This document shows positions 15,047-22,857 of a DNA stretch of 33,564 nucleotides, in pieces. Within the stretch, counting starts at the first letter, position 1; each line of letters begins with the position of its first letter. The notes beneath the pieces were generated by a model. That model saw nothing but the letters and a program-made list of their open reading frames with translations. It had not been told where the DNA came from and ran no database searches. Source of the stretch: Pseudomonadota bacterium (GTDB taxonomy: Bacteria; Pseudomonadota; Alphaproteobacteria; Caulobacterales; Caulobacteraceae). The stretch is taken from NCBI GenBank assembly GCA_023456105.1, contig JAEYAO010000036.1:1-33564 (forward strand). Direction: 5' to 3'. Both the position numbers and the translations under genes were made by a program.

Positions 15047-15100
15047 CGTGCGACGCCCCGCCCTCTCCCGCTTCGCCTGCGCGCCTCCTATGTGCGGGGC

Positions 15101-16399
15101 ATGACAGACCTTTCCCCCCGCGAGATCGTCTCCGAACTCGACCGCTTCATTGTCGGCCAGGACGAGGCCAAGCGCGCCGTGGCCGTGGCGCTGAGGAACC
15201 GCTGGCGCAGGAAGCGCGTGCCCGACGACCTGCGCGACGAGGTCACGCCCAAGAACATCCTGATGATCGGACCCACGGGCGTCGGCAAGACCGAGATCGC
15301 CCGGCGGCTGGCCAAGCTGGCGGGTTCGCCCTTCCTGAAGGTCGAGGCCACCAAGTTCACCGAGGTGGGCTATGTCGGCCGCGACGTGGACCAGATCATG
15401 CGCGACCTGGTCGAAAGCGCCCTGGTGATGGTGCGCGACAAGCGCCGGGTCGAGGTGCGCGCCCGCGCCGAGGCCGCCGCCGAGAACCGCATCCTGGACG
15501 CCCTGGTGGGGCCGGGCGCGGGCCAGGCGACGCGCGACGCCTTTCGCACCCGCCTGCGCGCCGGCGAGCTGGACGACAAGGAGATCGAGATCGCCCTGGC
15601 CGACACCGCATCGCCGATCCAGGGGCTGGACATACCGGGCGGCCAGGTCGGCCTGCTGAACCTGTCGGAGATGTTGGGCAAGATGGGCGGCGGACGCACC
15701 AAGACCGTGCGCCTGACTGTGCGCGACGCGACGGGTCCCCTGACCACCGAAGAGGGCGACAAGCTGCTGGACGGCGACAGCCTGACCAAGGAGGCCCTGC
15801 TGCTGGCCGAGAACGAGGGCATCGTCTTTCTGGACGAGATCGACAAGGTGGCGGGCCGCCAAGATCGCGGAGGCGCCGACGTGTCGCGCGAAGGCGTGCA
15901 GCGCGACCTGCTGCCGCTGATCGAGGGCACCACCGTCTCCACCAAATACGGGCCGGTGAAGACCGACCATGTGCTGTTCATCGCCTCGGGCGCGTTCCAC
16001 GTCGCCAAGCCCTCGGACCTTCTGCCCGAGCTTCAGGGCCGCCTGCCGATCCGGGTGGAGCTGAAGGCCCTGACACGCGACGACTTCAAGCGCATCCTGA
16101 CCGAGCCCGAGGCCAATCTGATCCGTCAGAACCAGGCGCTGCTGGCCACCGAGGACGTGACCCTGACCTTTACCGACGATGCGGTGGAGGCGCTGGCCGA
16201 CGCGGCGGTGGCGGCCAATTCGGCGGTCGAGAACATCGGCGCGCGCAGGCTGCAGACGGTATTGGAGCGGGTGCTGGAGGAGACCAGCTTTCGCGCCTCC
16301 GACCTCGGCGGCCAGACGATCGCCTTCGACGGCGACGCCGTGCGCGAAAAGGTCGGCGACCTGGCCAGGAACGCCGACCTTTCGCGGTTCATCCTCTAG
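15101..16399 (+). CDS. hslU: ATP-dependent protease ATPase subunit HslU
   Basis: The product has 432 residues from ATG 15101 (MTDLSPREIVSELDRFIVGQ), the conserved HslU start. It is the AAA+ unfoldase that feeds substrates to the HslV peptidase. It shows the VGQDEAKRAVAVALRNRWRR box, Walker A GPTGVGKTE (residues 57-65), pore motif GYVGRDVD, an intermediate domain (about residues 110-240, shorter and less conserved), Walker B IVFLDEIDKVAG, sensor 1 in FIASGAFH, and the C-terminal sensor 2 region with NIGARRLQTVLE and the final DLSRFIL that contacts HslV. Unlike most bacteria, no hslV gene precedes it here. It ends seven bases from the convergent S9 peptidase. Confidence 0.97.
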   Translation: MTDLSPREIVSELDRFIVGQDEAKRAVAVALRNRWRRKRVPDDLRDEVTPKNILMIGPTGVGKTEIARRLAKLAGSPFLKVEATKFTEVGYVGRDVDQIMRDLVESALVMVRDKRRVEVRARAEAAAENRILDALVGPGAGQATRDAFRTRLRAGELDDKEIEIALADTASPIQGLDIPGGQVGLLNLSEMLGKMGGGRTKTVRLTVRDATGPLTTEEGDKLLDGDSLTKEALLLAENEGIVFLDEIDKVAGRQDRGGADVSREGVQRDLLPLIEGTTVSTKYGPVKTDHVLFIASGAFHVAKPSDLLPELQGRLPIRVELKALTRDDFKRILTEPEANLIRQNQALLATEDVTLTFTDDAVEALADAAVAANSAVENIGARRLQTVLERVLEETSFRASDLGGQTIAFDGDAVREKVGDLARNADLSRFIL

Positions 16400-16405
16400 C
16401 CGCGA

Positions 16406-18658
16406 TCAGTCCATCAGCTGCTGGGCCAGGTAGACGTAGTGCCGGGCCCAGCGGCGGGCGTTGGCCACCGGATCGGCGTCGTTGGAGTGGCCGCCGGCCG
16501 TGTCCTCGAAATACAGGTGGTCGTGGCCCTGTTCGCCCAGCCGCGCGGCGAACTTGCGCGCATGGCCCGGATGCACCCGGTCGTCGCGCGTGTTGGTGGT
16601 GATGTAGACGCGCGGGTAGTCGACCTCGGGCCGCAGCTGCTGATAGGCCGAGTATTTCGCGATCCAGGCCGCTTCCTCGGGGATGCGCGGGTCCCCGTAT
16701 TCGCCGATCCAGGACGCGCCGGCCGGCAGCTCGTGATAGCGCAGCATGTCGATCAGCGGGCTTTCGATCACCGCCGCGTTGAACAGCTCCGGATGCTGGG
16801 TGATCGACACACTGGTCAGAACCCCGCCGTTGGAGCGTCCGTAGATGCCCAGGCGGCGCGGCGAGGTGATCCCGCGCTGCTGCAGGTCCCGCGCCACCGC
16901 CGCGAAGTCGTCAAAGGCCTTCTGCCGCTCGCCGTCCAGGGCCGCCTGGTGCCAGTCCGGCCCGAACTCGCCGCCGCCGCGGATGTTGGCCTGAACGAAG
17001 ACGCCGCCGTTCTCCAGCCACAGCTTGCCCATCTCCGGCTTGTAGGCCGGGTTCAGGCTGACCTGAAAACCGCCGTAGCCGAACAGAATGGTCGGCGCCG
17101 AGCCGTCCATCGCCAGGTCGCGCGGCCGGGTGACGAAATAGGGGATCCTGGTCCCGTCGCTCGACGTCGCCTCGAACTGCTCCACCACATGGGTCGAGGC
17201 GTCGAACTTGGCCGGGGCGGATTTCAGTTGAGTCAATCCCGCGACGGAGGCGCCGACGTGGTCCAGCGATCCGGGCCCTTGATCCGGCGTGAACAGGCTC
17301 AGCGTCGGAGACGTCAGGAACCCTTGGGCGGAGACAAACGCCCGACCAGCCTTCTTGGACACGTCGCCCAGGCTGACGGTGCTGTTATCGGGCACCTCCA
17401 CCTGCCGCTCCAGCCAGGCAAACTCCCCCTGCGGGAAGAAGGTCGACAATCGGCTGCGCACGTTGTCGCTGACGACGACCATGAGCTTGTCGTCGAAGAC
17501 GGCCACGTCCGCCACCGACTGACGCTCGGTCGGCGTGAACACCGTCGTGTCCTCATGTGCCGGACCCGGCTTGCGAGGCGGATCGCCGATCCACTCCTGC
17601 AACGACCCGATGTTTATGGCGAGCAGGCTGCCGGCCTTGATGCCGGCGCCTAGGCCGAAGCGGTCAAACGGCTCTTCCGGCGTGAAGATCAGACGCTCGC
17701 CCATAATGCCGTGGATGGACACACGCGACGGCAGCATCAACTTCACCGGTTCGCCGTCCACCAGCCGCCAGGTCTCCGAGCGGAAGGTGTCCAGCGGGCG
17801 TGTGATGATGACCGCCAGCACCTGGCCTTCCTTGTCGCGGTAAACCGACGGGCTGACGCCGTAGCCGCCGTCGCGCTGCTCGCCGCGATAGACTTCGGTC
17901 GCGTCCGCCAGCGCCTGCCCGCGCCCCAGCGTCTTGATGATGAAGGGATAGCCCGACTCCGTCATCGTGCCCGGCCCGAAGTCGGTGGCGACCAGCAGGG
18001 TGTCGCGGTCCAGCCATTCAATGCGGTGCTTGCCTTCAGGCAGGACGAAACCATCGGCGACGAACGACCGGGACGCCACGTCGAACTCGCGCACCGTCAC
18101 CGCGTCCTTGCCGCCGTCTGACAGCATGATCAGGCAGCGGTCGTCGTCGGGGGCCAGGCAGCTGGCGCCCTTGAACACCCAGTCGCGGCCCTCCGCCTTG
18201 GCCAGGGCGTCGACGTCGATCAGCGTCTCCCACCGGGGCGTCGCGGTGCGGTAGCTGTCCAGCGTCGTGCGCCGCCACACGCCCTTGGGGTTCGTCGCGT
18301 CCTGCCAGAAGTTGCCGAGCCCGTCGCCGAGGAAGCTCGGCTGCGGGATACGGTCGGTGGCCGTCAGGATCGCCTCGGCCTGCTGCCGGAACGGCTCATA
18401 GCGACGGTCGCCGGTCAGGGCCGCCAGCGCCCTGCGGTTCTCCCCGGCCACGAACGCCATGGCCTCGGCGCCGTCCACCTCCTCCAGCGCCAGATGGTCG
18501 TCCGCAGCCTTGACGCCCTCCACGCTCAGGTCGCGGGGGAAGTGCGGCGGCGGCGTGGTCGCGCTGGGGGACGCGACGGCTGGAACTTGCGCCAAGGCCG
18601 CCGGCGCGGCCGCGAGCAACAGCGCCGGTATGGCGGCGGACAGGATCAAGTGACGCAT
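16406..18658 (-). CDS. Secreted prolyl oligopeptidase family (S9A-like) peptidase, copy 1
   Basis: The product has 750 residues. Residues 1-23 form a signal peptide (MRHLILSAAIPALLLAAAPA followed by ALAQ). The N-terminal two-thirds are a predicted seven-blade propeller (FWQDATNPKGVWRRTTLDSY, WLDRDTLLVATDFG). The C-terminal alpha/beta hydrolase domain has RGGGEFGPDWH, the nucleophile in GIYGRSNGGVL, the acid in TRDDRVHPGHA, and the histidine in AGGHSNDAD. These make the S9 triad complete. Such enzymes cut after proline in short peptides. Location is likely periplasmic. A paralog lies directly upstream in the same direction, separated by an inverted-repeat element, so this looks like a tandem duplication followed by divergence. 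Confidence 0.9.
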   Translation of the reverse strand: MRHLILSAAIPALLLAAAPAALAQVPAVASPSATTPPPHFPRDLSVEGVKAADDHLALEEVDGAEAMAFVAGENRRALAALTGDRRYEPFRQQAEAILTATDRIPQPSFLGDGLGNFWQDATNPKGVWRRTTLDSYRTATPRWETLIDVDALAKAEGRDWVFKGASCLAPDDDRCLIMLSDGGKDAVTVREFDVASRSFVADGFVLPEGKHRIEWLDRDTLLVATDFGPGTMTESGYPFIIKTLGRGQALADATEVYRGEQRDGGYGVSPSVYRDKEGQVLAVIITRPLDTFRSETWRLVDGEPVKLMLPSRVSIHGIMGERLIFTPEEPFDRFGLGAGIKAGSLLAINIGSLQEWIGDPPRKPGPAHEDTTVFTPTERQSVADVAVFDDKLMVVVSDNVRSRLSTFFPQGEFAWLERQVEVPDNSTVSLGDVSKKAGRAFVSAQGFLTSPTLSLFTPDQGPGSLDHVGASVAGLTQLKSAPAKFDASTHVVEQFEATSSDGTRIPYFVTRPRDLAMDGSAPTILFGYGGFQVSLNPAYKPEMGKLWLENGGVFVQANIRGGGEFGPDWHQAALDGERQKAFDDFAAVARDLQQRGITSPRRLGIYGRSNGGVLTSVSITQHPELFNAAVIESPLIDMLRYHELPAGASWIGEYGDPRIPEEAAWIAKYSAYQQLRPEVDYPRVYITTNTRDDRVHPGHARKFAARLGEQGHDHLYFEDTAGGHSNDADPVANARRWARHYVYLAQQLMD

Positions 18659-18671
18659 GGACTAGCAATCT

Positions 18672-18798
18672 CCGCTCATCCCGGCGGAGACCGGGACCCA
18701 GGTCTTCGGGCGTCCGGCGTCGCCCGCTCGCACAGAAGCCGATCCCAGCCGCCGAAGCTCGCAAGAGCGCTGGGTCCCCGCCTGCGCGGGATGAGCGG
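18672..18798. repeat. REP-like inverted repeat element between the two peptidase genes
   Basis: A segment starting CCGCTCATCCCGGCGG (18672-18701) is an imperfect inverted copy of the segment ending GCGCGGGATGAGCGG (18770-18798), and both contain the palindromic core GGGACCCAG/CTGGGTCCC. Sequences beginning with CTCATCCCGGC and containing GGGACCCAG are familiar dispersed elements in Caulobacterales intergenic DNA. It may stabilise or end transcripts of the upstream peptidase gene. Its multicopy nature cannot be shown from this window. Confidence 0.65.
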
Positions 18799-18809
18799 GC
18801 TTGGAAAAC

Positions 18810-20981
18810 CTATTCCTGCGCCGGCGTGTCCATCAGGCGGCGCGACAGGTAGGTGTACTCCAGCGCCAGCCGCCGCGCGGTTTCGCGCAGGTTGGCCCCC
18901 GCCGCGTGGCCGCCGTCGGTGTTCTCGTAGAACAGCACCGGATAGCCCAGCTCCTCCAGCCGCGCCGCCGCCTTGCGGGCGTGGCCGGGATGGACGCGGT
19001 CGTCCTTGGTCGAGGTGTGGATGAACACCTCCGGATAGGGCTGACCGGCCGCGAGCTTCTGGTAGGGCGAATACTGTTCGATCCAGGCGCGCTCTTCGGG
19101 CACGTCGGGGTTGCCGTATTCGCCGATCCAGCTGGCGCCGGCCAACAGCTTGTGGAAGCGCAGCATGTCGAACAGCGGCACCTGGATCACCGCGCCGTTT
19201 ATCAGGTCCGGCCGCTGGGTCAGCATCGCCCCCATGAACAGCCCGCCCTGCGAGCCGCCCATGATCCCCAGTTTCGGCTGAGAGGTGATGCGGCGCGCGG
19301 TCAGGTCCAGCGCCACGGCCTGGAAGTCCTCGTGCGCGCGCTGGCGGTTCTCCTGCAGCGCCGCGTCATGCCAGCGGGGGCCGAACTCGCCGCCCCCGCG
19401 CGTGTTGGCGATCACATAGACCCCGCCTCGCTCAAGCCAAAGCTTGCCCACCGTCGGCGAATAGCCGGGCAAGAGCGAGCTCTGGAACCCGCCGTAGCCG
19501 TACAGCAGCGTCGGATTGGAGCCGTCCAGCGGCATGTCCGCCTTGTGCACCACGAAATAGGGGATCATCGTCCCGTCGGCCGAACGGGCCTCGTACTGGT
19601 CCACCGTCATGCCGGCGGCGTCGAACTTGGCCGGCGTGGACTTGACCTGCTCGACCTGTCCGCTCGCCGCGTCCGCCAGATACAGGCTGGACGGGTTCAG
19701 ATAGCCCGAGACGCTGACGAACACGCGGTCATCCGCCTCCGAAGCCGAACCCACGCCGACCGACACGTTCTGCGGCAGATCCAGCGTGCTGTAGGCCCAC
19801 TCGCCTTCGCCGGGCGTATAGACGCGCACCGCCCCCTTCACATTCTCGAACAGGGCGACGATCAGGCGGTTGCGGCTGGCGGTGATCCCCTCCACCGCCT
19901 GGCGCTCGGTCGGGCGCAGCACCAGTCGGGCCTGAACGCTCGGATCGTCCATCCACGCCTTGAGCGGATAGGCGATGACGTCGCCGGACTGGAAGGTCTG
20001 GCCGGATGGCGCGGTCCAGTCCTCCTTGGTGGTGAACACCAGCCGGCCGTCCACCAGGGCGTTGATGTCCGACTTGGCCGGCAAGGTCAGCTTGGTCAGC
20101 TGTCCGTCGTCCCCCAGGCTGAAGACCTCGCTGGAGTAGAAGTCCACCGCACGGGTGATCAGGGTCGCCTGGATGTTCCCGTCGGCGTCGCGCAGGGTCG
20201 AGCCCTGCACCGACACGTCGGTCGGCTGGCCGGTGAAGATCGTCTCCGCCTGTTCCATCGGCTGGCCGCGCTTCATGCGCTTGACCACCATGGGATAGCC
20301 CGAGTTGGTCAGGCTGCCCTCGCCGAAATCGCGCGCGATCAGCAGGGTGTCGGCGTCGATCCAGGCCGCATTGCCCTTGGATTCCGCCAGCACGATGCCG
20401 CCATCGACGAACGTCTTGGTCTCGGCGTCGAATTCGCGCAGCGTCACCGCATCCTTGCCGCCGTCGGACAAGGACACCAGGCACATCCGCTCGTTCGGCT
20501 GCAGGCAATTGACGCCCTTGTAGACCCAGTTCTTGCCCTCGGCCGCCGCCAGGGCGTCGACGTCCAGGATCGTCTCCCACTCGGGCGTGGCCGTGCGGTA
20601 GCTGTCCACCGTGGTCTGGCGCCATACGCCGCGCACGTGCTGGGCGTCCTGCCAGAAGTTGCTCAAGCTTCCGTCGCGGTTGAAGCCGACGCCGGGGATG
20701 CGGTCGCGCGCCTGCACGATCTCCAGCGCCTGCTGGTGCAGCGGCTCGTAACGGGCGTCGGCCTGCAGCGTCCCGAGCGACTTTTCATTGTGTTCGCGCA
20801 CCCACTGCATGGCGCGCTCGCCCTCGACCTCCTCCAGCCACAGATAGGGGTCGGTCGCATCGGTCATGGCGAAGGCGGCCGTCGCGGATGACGAGGGGGA
20901 TGCGGCTTGCGCCATGGCGATGCTCGGCAACGAGGTGGAGGCGAGCAGCGCGGCGAGCGCTGCGGCGGAGGTGCGGATCAT
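18810..20981 (-). CDS. Secreted prolyl oligopeptidase family (S9A-like) peptidase, copy 2
   Basis: The product has 723 residues from ATG 20981, which starts a clean signal peptide (MIRTSAAALAALLASTSLP followed by SIAMAQA). The open frame extends 23 codons further upstream without a leader sequence, so the later start is preferred. The propeller resembles copy 1 blade for blade (FWQDAQHVRGVWRQTTVDSY; WIDADTLLIARDFG). Catalytic residues are present: RGGGEFGPRWH, GIMGGSQGGLF (Ser), STKDDRVHPGHA (Asp), and DGGHAAGAN (His). The Ser motif GGSQGG differs from GRSNGG of copy 1, hinting at diverged specificity. It is probably periplasmic. Confidence 0.92.
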   Translation of the reverse strand: MIRTSAAALAALLASTSLPSIAMAQAASPSSSATAAFAMTDATDPYLWLEEVEGERAMQWVREHNEKSLGTLQADARYEPLHQQALEIVQARDRIPGVGFNRDGSLSNFWQDAQHVRGVWRQTTVDSYRTATPEWETILDVDALAAAEGKNWVYKGVNCLQPNERMCLVSLSDGGKDAVTLREFDAETKTFVDGGIVLAESKGNAAWIDADTLLIARDFGEGSLTNSGYPMVVKRMKRGQPMEQAETIFTGQPTDVSVQGSTLRDADGNIQATLITRAVDFYSSEVFSLGDDGQLTKLTLPAKSDINALVDGRLVFTTKEDWTAPSGQTFQSGDVIAYPLKAWMDDPSVQARLVLRPTERQAVEGITASRNRLIVALFENVKGAVRVYTPGEGEWAYSTLDLPQNVSVGVGSASEADDRVFVSVSGYLNPSSLYLADAASGQVEQVKSTPAKFDAAGMTVDQYEARSADGTMIPYFVVHKADMPLDGSNPTLLYGYGGFQSSLLPGYSPTVGKLWLERGGVYVIANTRGGGEFGPRWHDAALQENRQRAHEDFQAVALDLTARRITSQPKLGIMGGSQGGLFMGAMLTQRPDLINGAVIQVPLFDMLRFHKLLAGASWIGEYGNPDVPEERAWIEQYSPYQKLAAGQPYPEVFIHTSTKDDRVHPGHARKAAARLEELGYPVLFYENTDGGHAAGANLRETARRLALEYTYLSRRLMDTPAQE

Positions 20982-21068
20982 GTGCGTCTTTCCCCGAAAA
21001 TCTGGGGGCACATTAAACGGCGGACTCCGCTCCACAAGCCGCGCGCGCATTTTGTCACATCGAGCCGC

Positions 21069-21866
21069 TCAGCCCTCGTCCGGAATGCACAGGAGGTTGC
21101 CGCACGCCTTGCAGTGAACCGCGTCCGGATCGTGCGTCTGCAGGCCGCATCGCTCGCAGGGGTATCGCACCTTGTTCGGCTTGATCACCGTCTGCGCCAC
21201 TCGCAGGAACAGGGTGATGCCCGTCAGCATGATGACGATGGACAACAGCTTGCCGACCGGTCCGGGCAGGGTGACGTCCCCGAACCCCGTCGTGGTCAGC
21301 GCGGCCACGGTGAAATACAGCGCGTCCACATAGCCTGCGATGCCGTCGTGGCCGCGGAAGAAGGCGTAGACGAAGCCGGTGGCCACGAACACAAAGGTGA
21401 CCAGCCCGGCCAGCGCCCGCACGATCCCCTCGACCCGCGTGTCGTCGAAGCGATGACCCACCGTGCGCCAGAAGAAGTCGGAGTTGAGCACCGTCCAGAT
21501 GCGCAGCAGCCGCAGAAAGCCGAGGTTGGCCGCCCAAGCTGGCACCAGCAGGGTCAGCAGGATGAACAGGTCCATCCAGACGATCGGCCGCTTCAGCCAG
21601 TCCTTCCAGTCGGAATAGGCCCAAGCCCGAGCCGCCAGGTCCAGCGCCAGCAGCGTCGCGACGAAATAGTCCACCACATAAAAGGCCCAGCCGGCCTCGC
21701 GCAGGATCGGCGCGGCCAGAAAGAAGCCGATGATCAGCACGTCGATCGCGATCACGGCCATCCGGAACCGCACCGCCGGCGGCTGGGAGCCGTGGTAGAG
21801 GTAGCGCACCCGCGCCCGCAGGCGCAGGCCCTCGCCATTCCTGGGGCTCGGCTTTCCAGACTTCAC
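21069..21866 (-). CDS. Potassium-channel-like membrane protein with a C-terminal zinc ribbon
   Basis: The product has 265 residues from GTG 21866. Membrane helices are predicted at about 36-55, 63-83, 95-115 and 155-175, then a pore helix with the selectivity filter TTTGFGD and a last helix LLSIVIMLTGITLFLRV. This is the layout of a voltage-sensor-like 6TM/2TM potassium channel with a reduced sensor (RLLRIWTVL holds the only regular basic repeat). The cytoplasmic tail after IKPNKVRYP is CERCGLQTHDPDAVHCKACGNLL, four cysteines in two CxxC pairs, a zinc ribbon. This tail is unusual for a channel and might sense metal or redox, or bind a partner. It is divergent from dapF with 39 bases between starts. 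Confidence 0.8.
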   Translation of the reverse strand: MKSGKPSPRNGEGLRLRARVRYLYHGSQPPAVRFRMAVIAIDVLIIGFFLAAPILREAGWAFYVVDYFVATLLALDLAARAWAYSDWKDWLKRPIVWMDLFILLTLLVPAWAANLGFLRLLRIWTVLNSDFFWRTVGHRFDDTRVEGIVRALAGLVTFVFVATGFVYAFFRGHDGIAGYVDALYFTVAALTTTGFGDVTLPGPVGKLLSIVIMLTGITLFLRVAQTVIKPNKVRYPCERCGLQTHDPDAVHCKACGNLLCIPDEG

Positions 21867-21905
21867 GCGGTTCTCCGAAGGCGTGGGCGGCGCTATAGCA
21901 CGGGC

Positions 21906-22736
21906 ATGACACGCCCCTTCGTCAAGATGAACGGCGCCGGCAACGATTTCGTCGTCGTCAATGCGCTTGAGACGCCGTTTTCGCCGAGTGAGGACCAGGT
22001 GCGCGCCCTCGCCGACCGCGCGACCGGCGAGGGATTCGACCAGCTGATCGCCATCGAGCCTTCGGACACGGCCGACGCCTTCATGCGGGTGTGGAACGCC
22101 GATGGTTCATTGGTGCAGACCTGCGGCAACGCCCTGCGCTGCGTCGGCTGGCTGCTGATGCAGGCGAACGGCTCGGATCGGGTGGTGATCGACACCCTCG
22201 GTGGCCCGACGGTCGCCGTGCGCGCCGGCGACCGCAGCGTCACCGTGGACATGGGCCGGCCGCGTCTCGACTGGACGGAGGTGCCGCTGGCCGAGGAGAT
22301 GGACACGCGCGGCATCGAGCTTCAGGTCGGGCCCATCGACGATCCGGTGCTGCACACGCCGGGCGCTGTCTCCATGGGCAATCCGCACGTGGTCTTCTTC
22401 ACCGACCGGCAGGATGACGGCTTCGTCACCGGCTCCGGCTCCCTGGTCGAGCATCATCCCCTGTTCCCGGAAGGGGTCAACGTCGGCTTCGCCAATGTGC
22501 TGGAACGCGATCACATCCGCCTGCGCGTGTGGGAGCGCGGCGCCGGACTGACCCGAGCCTGCGGCACCGGCGCCTGCGCGGCGCTGGTGGCCTGCGCCCG
22601 ACGGGGTCTGATGGAGCGCAAGGCGCGCGTGACCGTCGACGGCGGCGAACTGGTGATCGACTGGGACGAGGCGTCCGGCCATGTCTTCATGACCGGCCCG
22701 GTCGAGATCGAACGCACTGGAACGCTGGCCCTCTGA
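21906..22736 (+). CDS. dapF: Diaminopimelate epimerase
   Basis: The product has 276 residues from ATG 21906 (MTRPFVKMNGAGNDFVVVNA), the characteristic start of DapF. It interconverts LL- and meso-diaminopimelate for lysine and peptidoglycan synthesis without a cofactor, using two cysteines as acid and base. The first is in NADGSLVQTCGNALRC and the second in GLTRACGTGACAAL. Both are present. GNPHVVFF and EGVNVGF are the other usual signature segments. The gene stands alone with a 121-base gap before maeB. Confidence 0.96.
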   Translation: MTRPFVKMNGAGNDFVVVNALETPFSPSEDQVRALADRATGEGFDQLIAIEPSDTADAFMRVWNADGSLVQTCGNALRCVGWLLMQANGSDRVVIDTLGGPTVAVRAGDRSVTVDMGRPRLDWTEVPLAEEMDTRGIELQVGPIDDPVLHTPGAVSMGNPHVVFFTDRQDDGFVTGSGSLVEHHPLFPEGVNVGFANVLERDHIRLRVWERGAGLTRACGTGACAALVACARRGLMERKARVTVDGGELVIDWDEASGHVFMTGPVEIERTGTLAL

Positions 22737-22857
22737 CGCCGAGGCTGGCGGGATCGGGCTCGCTGGAGCGCACGGCGTTCCGTCGGGTAAACTGTTGTTA
22801 CGGCCGCCGGGCGGTTCTAGGACTGGCGGACACCCGCCGCCTGCGCCTGGACCACCG

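Noticed and set aside
18801..20891. 696-codon plus-strand frame opposite the second S9 peptidase
   Set aside because: It is rich in Arg, His, Gly and Gln with no domain and mirrors a strongly supported peptidase gene.
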